DNA from: an uncultured Reyranella sp.
GTDB taxonomy: Bacteria; Pseudomonadota; Alphaproteobacteria; Reyranellales; Reyranellaceae
Reading direction: 5' to 3'
Assembly: GCF_945957355.1 (NCBI RefSeq)
Contig: NZ_CAMFKM010000002.1
Span: 124,001-188,000, forward strand
Length of the DNA stretch: 64,000 nucleotides
Shown here piece after piece: positions 61,155-64,000 of this stretch. Under the pieces are notes generated by a model. That model was given only the letters and a program-made list of their open reading frames with translations. It did not search any database and had not been told where the DNA came from. A program made the translations under genes and the position numbers. Each line of letters begins with the position of its first letter. Position 1 is the first letter of the stretch.

Positions 61155-62032
61155 CGCTTCCAGAGATCGCGCGAGGCGAGCACGGCGCCGACGGTGACGA
61201 GCAGGGCCGCGGCGATCAGCGTGCCGGTCGGTTCGGCCAGGCCGAATACGATCAGGATCGCCGTCGACAGGATCGGCGTTGCATAGGAAATCGCGCCCAG
61301 CGCGCGGATGTCGCCGCGCTTCACCGCGTGATCCCAGAAATAGAACGCCGATCCGGCCGGCCCCAGGCCCAGCGCCAGCACGGCGAGCCAGGCCGTGCCG
61401 CTCGCCGGCCAGACGGTGCGCTCGAAGGCGAGATGGCAGGCGAGCGAGAGCAGGGCCGAGGCGGCGCAGAAGGCGGCGATGGCGTCGGTCGGCGTTTCGC
61501 CGAAGCGGCGCGACAGGACGGAGTACATCGACCAGGCAAAGGCGCATCCCAGCGCCAGCAGGTAACCCAGCGCATGGCTGTCCGCGAAGTCGAGGCCGCG
61601 GCCCAGGGCCAGCAGCACGACGCCCGCGAAGCCCAGGGCCGCGCCGGCGAGATGCGACCCGCCCAGGCGCTCGCCCGCCAGCGGCGCCGAGAGCAGCACG
61701 ATGAGGAGCGGCCACAGGTAGTTGATCAGGTTGGCCTCGGCCGGCGGGGCGAGCTGGAGGGCCGCGAAGTAGAGAGCATGGTAGCCGAACAGCCCGCCGA
61801 TCCCGAGCAGCCACACGCGCGGCGGCCAGCCGACCAGTCCGGCCCAGCCGACCCCGTTGGCCAGGGCGCGGACGATGCCGATGGCGGCACCGATCGCGAA
61901 CGTCATGGCGACCATCTGGAAGGGCGGGATTGCCCCGGCCAGCACCGAGAGCAGGGCGAGCGAACTCCACAGGCCGATGGAAACCAGGCCGGCCGCCATG
62001 GCCCGGCGCCGCGCGGTGTCGGTTGTCGTCAT
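61151..62032 (-). CDS. EamA/DMT-family membrane transporter
   Basis: The 293-residue protein is read from ATG 62032 and has about ten membrane spans in two EamA repeats: MAAGLVSIGLWSSLALLSVL at the start of the first and LLALGCAFAWSMYSVLSRRF at the start of the second. EANLINYLWPLLIVLLSAPL and ISYATPILSTAILIVFGLAE match the drug/metabolite exporter family. The likely substrate class is amino acids or related metabolites. It converges on the cupin gene with overlapping stops. Confidence 0.88.
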   Translation of the reverse strand: MTTTDTARRRAMAAGLVSIGLWSSLALLSVLAGAIPPFQMVAMTFAIGAAIGIVRALANGVGWAGLVGWPPRVWLLGIGGLFGYHALYFAALQLAPPAEANLINYLWPLLIVLLSAPLAGERLGGSHLAGAALGFAGVVLLALGRGLDFADSHALGYLLALGCAFAWSMYSVLSRRFGETPTDAIAAFCAASALLSLACHLAFERTVWPASGTAWLAVLALGLGPAGSAFYFWDHAVKRGDIRALGAISYATPILSTAILIVFGLAEPTGTLIAAALLVTVGAVLASRDLWKR

Positions 62033-62120
62033 TGCCGCCGCATAGAGACTGAAGCGGGAACTGTCGAGAAGATGCGCTGGATGCGTTTCATGGTTACGAT
62101 GCGATTGCAGCGGAGCCTGG

Positions 62121-62870
62121 ATGTTCGTTAGGCCGACCAATCCGATCAGTTATCGACTGGCGCGTATCGCCTTTATCCTAGCGGCTGTCGGCTCGCTGAT
62201 CGTAGCCGTTTCCGGGCCCCTGCACCGCTATCCCGGTCTCGATATCGAGGCGGCCATCGCCGTCTTCCGCTATGGCTTCTATCTCACGGTTGCCGGCGTC
62301 GCGCTGGGACTCGCCACCATCCTTCCGGCCCGTCCCGGCGACCGGCGCCGCGGCAGCGTTGCCGCCTTCCTTGCGATCGTGATCGGCGGCGCGGGCGCCT
62401 GGGTCCCGCTGCATTGGTTCCTGCAGGCGCAGCAGCGGCCGGCCATCAACGACATCACGACCGACACGGCCAATCCGCCGCCGCTCGTGGCGACGGCGCA
62501 ACTGCGGCGCGGGGCGCCCAATCCGCCGACCTACCCGAAGGACAACGCCGCCCTCCAGCGCGCCGCCTTCCCCGATATCGAACCCGTTCTGCTCGCCGTG
62601 CCGCCGGCCGAGGCCTTCAAGCGTGTCGAGCGGGTGGCGACGGCGCTCAACTGGGAGATCGTGGCGCGGGTGCCGGCGGATGGTCGCCTGGAAGCCGTCG
62701 TGACCAGCCCGTGGTTCGGCTTTCGCGACGACGTCGTCGTACGAATTCGCCCCCAGGGCACCGGCAGCCGGGTCGACATCCGCTCGAAGAGCCGTATCGG
62801 CGAGGCCGATCTCGGCGGCAATGCCGACCGCGTGCGCGCCTTCATTGCCCGGCTGAAGAGCGAGGGGTGA
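62121..62870 (+). CDS. DUF1499-domain membrane protein
   Basis: The 249-residue protein has about three N-terminal membrane spans (IAFILAAVGSLIVAVSGPLH, FRYGFYLTVAGVALGLATIL, VAAFLAIVIGGAGAWVPLHW) and a C-terminal DUF1499 domain: INDITTDTANPPPLVATAQL, VATALNWEIVARVPADGRLE and the ending SRVDIRSKSRIGEADLGGNA. The family is widespread in proteobacteria and has no known role. It stands alone between divergent and convergent neighbours. Confidence 0.88.
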   Translation: MFVRPTNPISYRLARIAFILAAVGSLIVAVSGPLHRYPGLDIEAAIAVFRYGFYLTVAGVALGLATILPARPGDRRRGSVAAFLAIVIGGAGAWVPLHWFLQAQQRPAINDITTDTANPPPLVATAQLRRGAPNPPTYPKDNAALQRAAFPDIEPVLLAVPPAEAFKRVERVATALNWEIVARVPADGRLEAVVTSPWFGFRDDVVVRIRPQGTGSRVDIRSKSRIGEADLGGNADRVRAFIARLKSEG

Positions 62871-62879
62871 CGAACAACC

Positions 62880-64000
62880 TCAGGCAACCGGCAGGGTGAA
62901 GCCGAAGAGCGTGCCCTGTGCGTTCGATTCGATCAGGGTGATGTCGCCGCCATGCAGGCGCACCAGGTCGCGGGCGATCGCGAGACCGAGACCGGTGCCG
63001 CCCTGCCGGCCACCGGTGGTGAAGGGCCTGAAGAGCTGTCGGGCCACCGCGGCGGGAATGCCCGGCCCGTTGTCGGCAACTTCGACCAGCATGAAGCCGC
63101 CGCTGCGCCGGGTGCGGATGGTGACGCAGGTCGCCCCCGCCTCGAAGGCATTGCGCCCGAGATTGACGAACACGCGGTAGAGCAGGTCTCGGTCGCACCG
63201 CGCGAGGCCGCCGTTGCCGATCTCGTTGATCCACGTGCGCAGGAGATTGGGGTCCTTCTCCTCGCCCTGTTCCTGCAGCGCGATCCCGACCTCGTCGACG
63301 AGGTCGGCGAGATCGACTTCGGCCAGCCGGGGCGACGGCTTCTCCCGGACATATTCGATGGCGTCGCTGGCCAGGCGGGCGGCGCGGTCGATGGTATTGA
63401 GGATGGTGGGCGCCAGCGCGCGCGTGCGCTCGTCGTCGCTGCGCGCCAGGCGGTCCGACAGCAGGCGCGCCGTCGACAGCATGTTGCGCAGGTCATGGTT
63501 GATCTTGTTGGTCGCGGCGCCGACCTCGGCCAGGCGCGACTTCTGGCGCAGCGAGGTGCGCAGCTCGCGCTGGAGAAGCTGGAACTCGCGGTCGACCACG
63601 CCGATCTCGTCGTTTCGCCGCACCGGCGCACGCGCGGTGTCGGCCTCCTCCGGCGCGCGGCGAAAGTTGATCATGGCGCGGGAGAGGTCCTGCAGCGGCC
63701 GGATGACCAGCCAGCGCAGCGCCAGATAGAGCAGGGCGGCGGTGAACAGCGCGATGATGATCGACAGGACGAGGATGCGGCTCGTGTAGCCGTACATCGC
63801 GGCCCGCATCGGCATTTCGTCGACGACGATCCAGACCATCGCACCGGGCAGGCGCATCGATTCACCGCCCACCCGTATGAAATGCGAACCGTCCCGCGCC
63901 ATCGCCTCCAGCGCGTCCCAGATCAGGCCGAGCGCCCCGCGATCCTTCAGGTTGAAGCCCTGCATCTCGGGCCGCGGCTCGATGTTCATCAGCGCGCGCT
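62880..64000 (-). CDS. Sensor histidine kinase, N-terminus outside the window
   Basis: About 373 C-terminal codons are present. A periplasmic part with AMVWIVVDEMPMRAAMYGYT precedes a membrane span (ILVLSIIIALFTAALLYLAL), a HAMP-like linker, a coiled dimerisation region with NKINHDLRNMLSTARLLSDR (phospho-acceptor His), and the ATPase domain with VFVNLGRNAFEAG (N box), VEVADNGPGIP (G1) and GGTGLGLAIARDLV (G2). No receiver domain follows. The frame is open to the window edge, so the start and full sensor domain are not seen. The cognate regulator is not in the window. Confidence 0.9.
   Translation of the reverse strand, partial: RALMNIEPRPEMQGFNLKDRGALGLIWDALEAMARDGSHFIRVGGESMRLPGAMVWIVVDEMPMRAAMYGYTSRILVLSIIIALFTAALLYLALRWLVIRPLQDLSRAMINFRRAPEEADTARAPVRRNDEIGVVDREFQLLQRELRTSLRQKSRLAEVGAATNKINHDLRNMLSTARLLSDRLARSDDERTRALAPTILNTIDRAARLASDAIEYVREKPSPRLAEVDLADLVDEVGIALQEQGEEKDPNLLRTWINEIGNGGLARCDRDLLYRVFVNLGRNAFEAGATCVTIRTRRSGGFMLVEVADNGPGIPAAVARQLFRPFTTGGRQGGTGLGLAIARDLVRLHGGDITLIESNAQGTLFGFTLPVA

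Noticed and set aside
1..64000. CRISPR array, rRNA or tRNA genes
   Set aside because: No regularly spaced short repeats and no cloverleaf or rRNA-like sequences were noticed when reading the window on both strands; a covariance search was not possible.

Overview
The window is a gene-dense, GC-rich bacterial chromosome segment. Several features point to an alphaproteobacterium. These are the hemW-rdgB-rph block divergent from hrcA, a complete ccmABCDEFGHI cytochrome c maturation operon, an OxyR/AhpCF module in which OxyR keeps the two E. coli-type redox cysteines, an HspQ homologue, and dispersed palindromic repeats of a kind common in Reyranella/Bradyrhizobium-like genomes. I would guess a Reyranella-like organism, but nothing here proves the genus. 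I see no rRNA, tRNA or CRISPR array.

Layout. 1-2774: end of a membrane cyclase-like gene, a methyltransferase, a metallo-beta-lactamase-fold hydrolase and hspQ. 2775-9655: a six-gene operon for a BMP-type ABC importer with two isochorismatase-fold amidases (one very like biuret hydrolase), divergent from a GntR/FCD regulator with visible operators. 9656-10553: a repeat nest around a small GIY-YIG gene. 10554-19702: housekeeping genes (family 3 binding protein, hemW, rdgB, rph, hrcA, L,D-transpeptidase, FAH, zinc protease, xth, stress membrane protein). 18726-33472: an apparent envelope-glycan locus. One side has a degenerate ABC exporter with a cyclic-nucleotide-binding protein. The other has a ten-gene, tightly coupled run of four glycosyltransferases, a phosphatase, a polysaccharide deacetylase, a membrane protein and an oligopeptide-type ABC transporter. 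33473-33803: a densely structured region ending in a strong terminator, probably an unannotated small RNA. 33849-41001: ccm operon. 41098-42288: gene relics (an internally deleted dndC and the 3' end of a second ahpF). 43022-46241: ahpF, ahpC and divergent oxyR. 46384-55207: small membrane proteins, a flavoprotein, a desaturase, two alpha/beta hydrolases, a thioredoxin-fused protein, a UGSC-family selenoprotein and a MscS channel. 55330-58859: an intact 3.5-kb IS1-family element carrying passenger genes, with 21-bp perfect inverted repeats and an 8-bp target duplication. 58960-64000: an Ldh-type dehydrogenase, GST, cupin, EamA transporter, a DUF1499 protein and the 3' part of a sensor kinase gene.

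Most notable points. (i) At 51135-51659 an in-frame TGA (51417-51419) sits exactly at the U of a UGSC motif and is followed by a 7-bp hairpin with a GTC loop, so this is very probably a selenoprotein gene that standard calling would truncate. (ii) The ABC exporter at 19719-22439 has degenerate Walker A and B motifs, and its helical subdomain is expanded by internal duplication. (iii) An IS1-family element carries an HTH/ImmA-type gene and a GIY-YIG gene as cargo. (iv) A dispersed repeat has landed between the coupled ccmG stop and the ccmH coding region.
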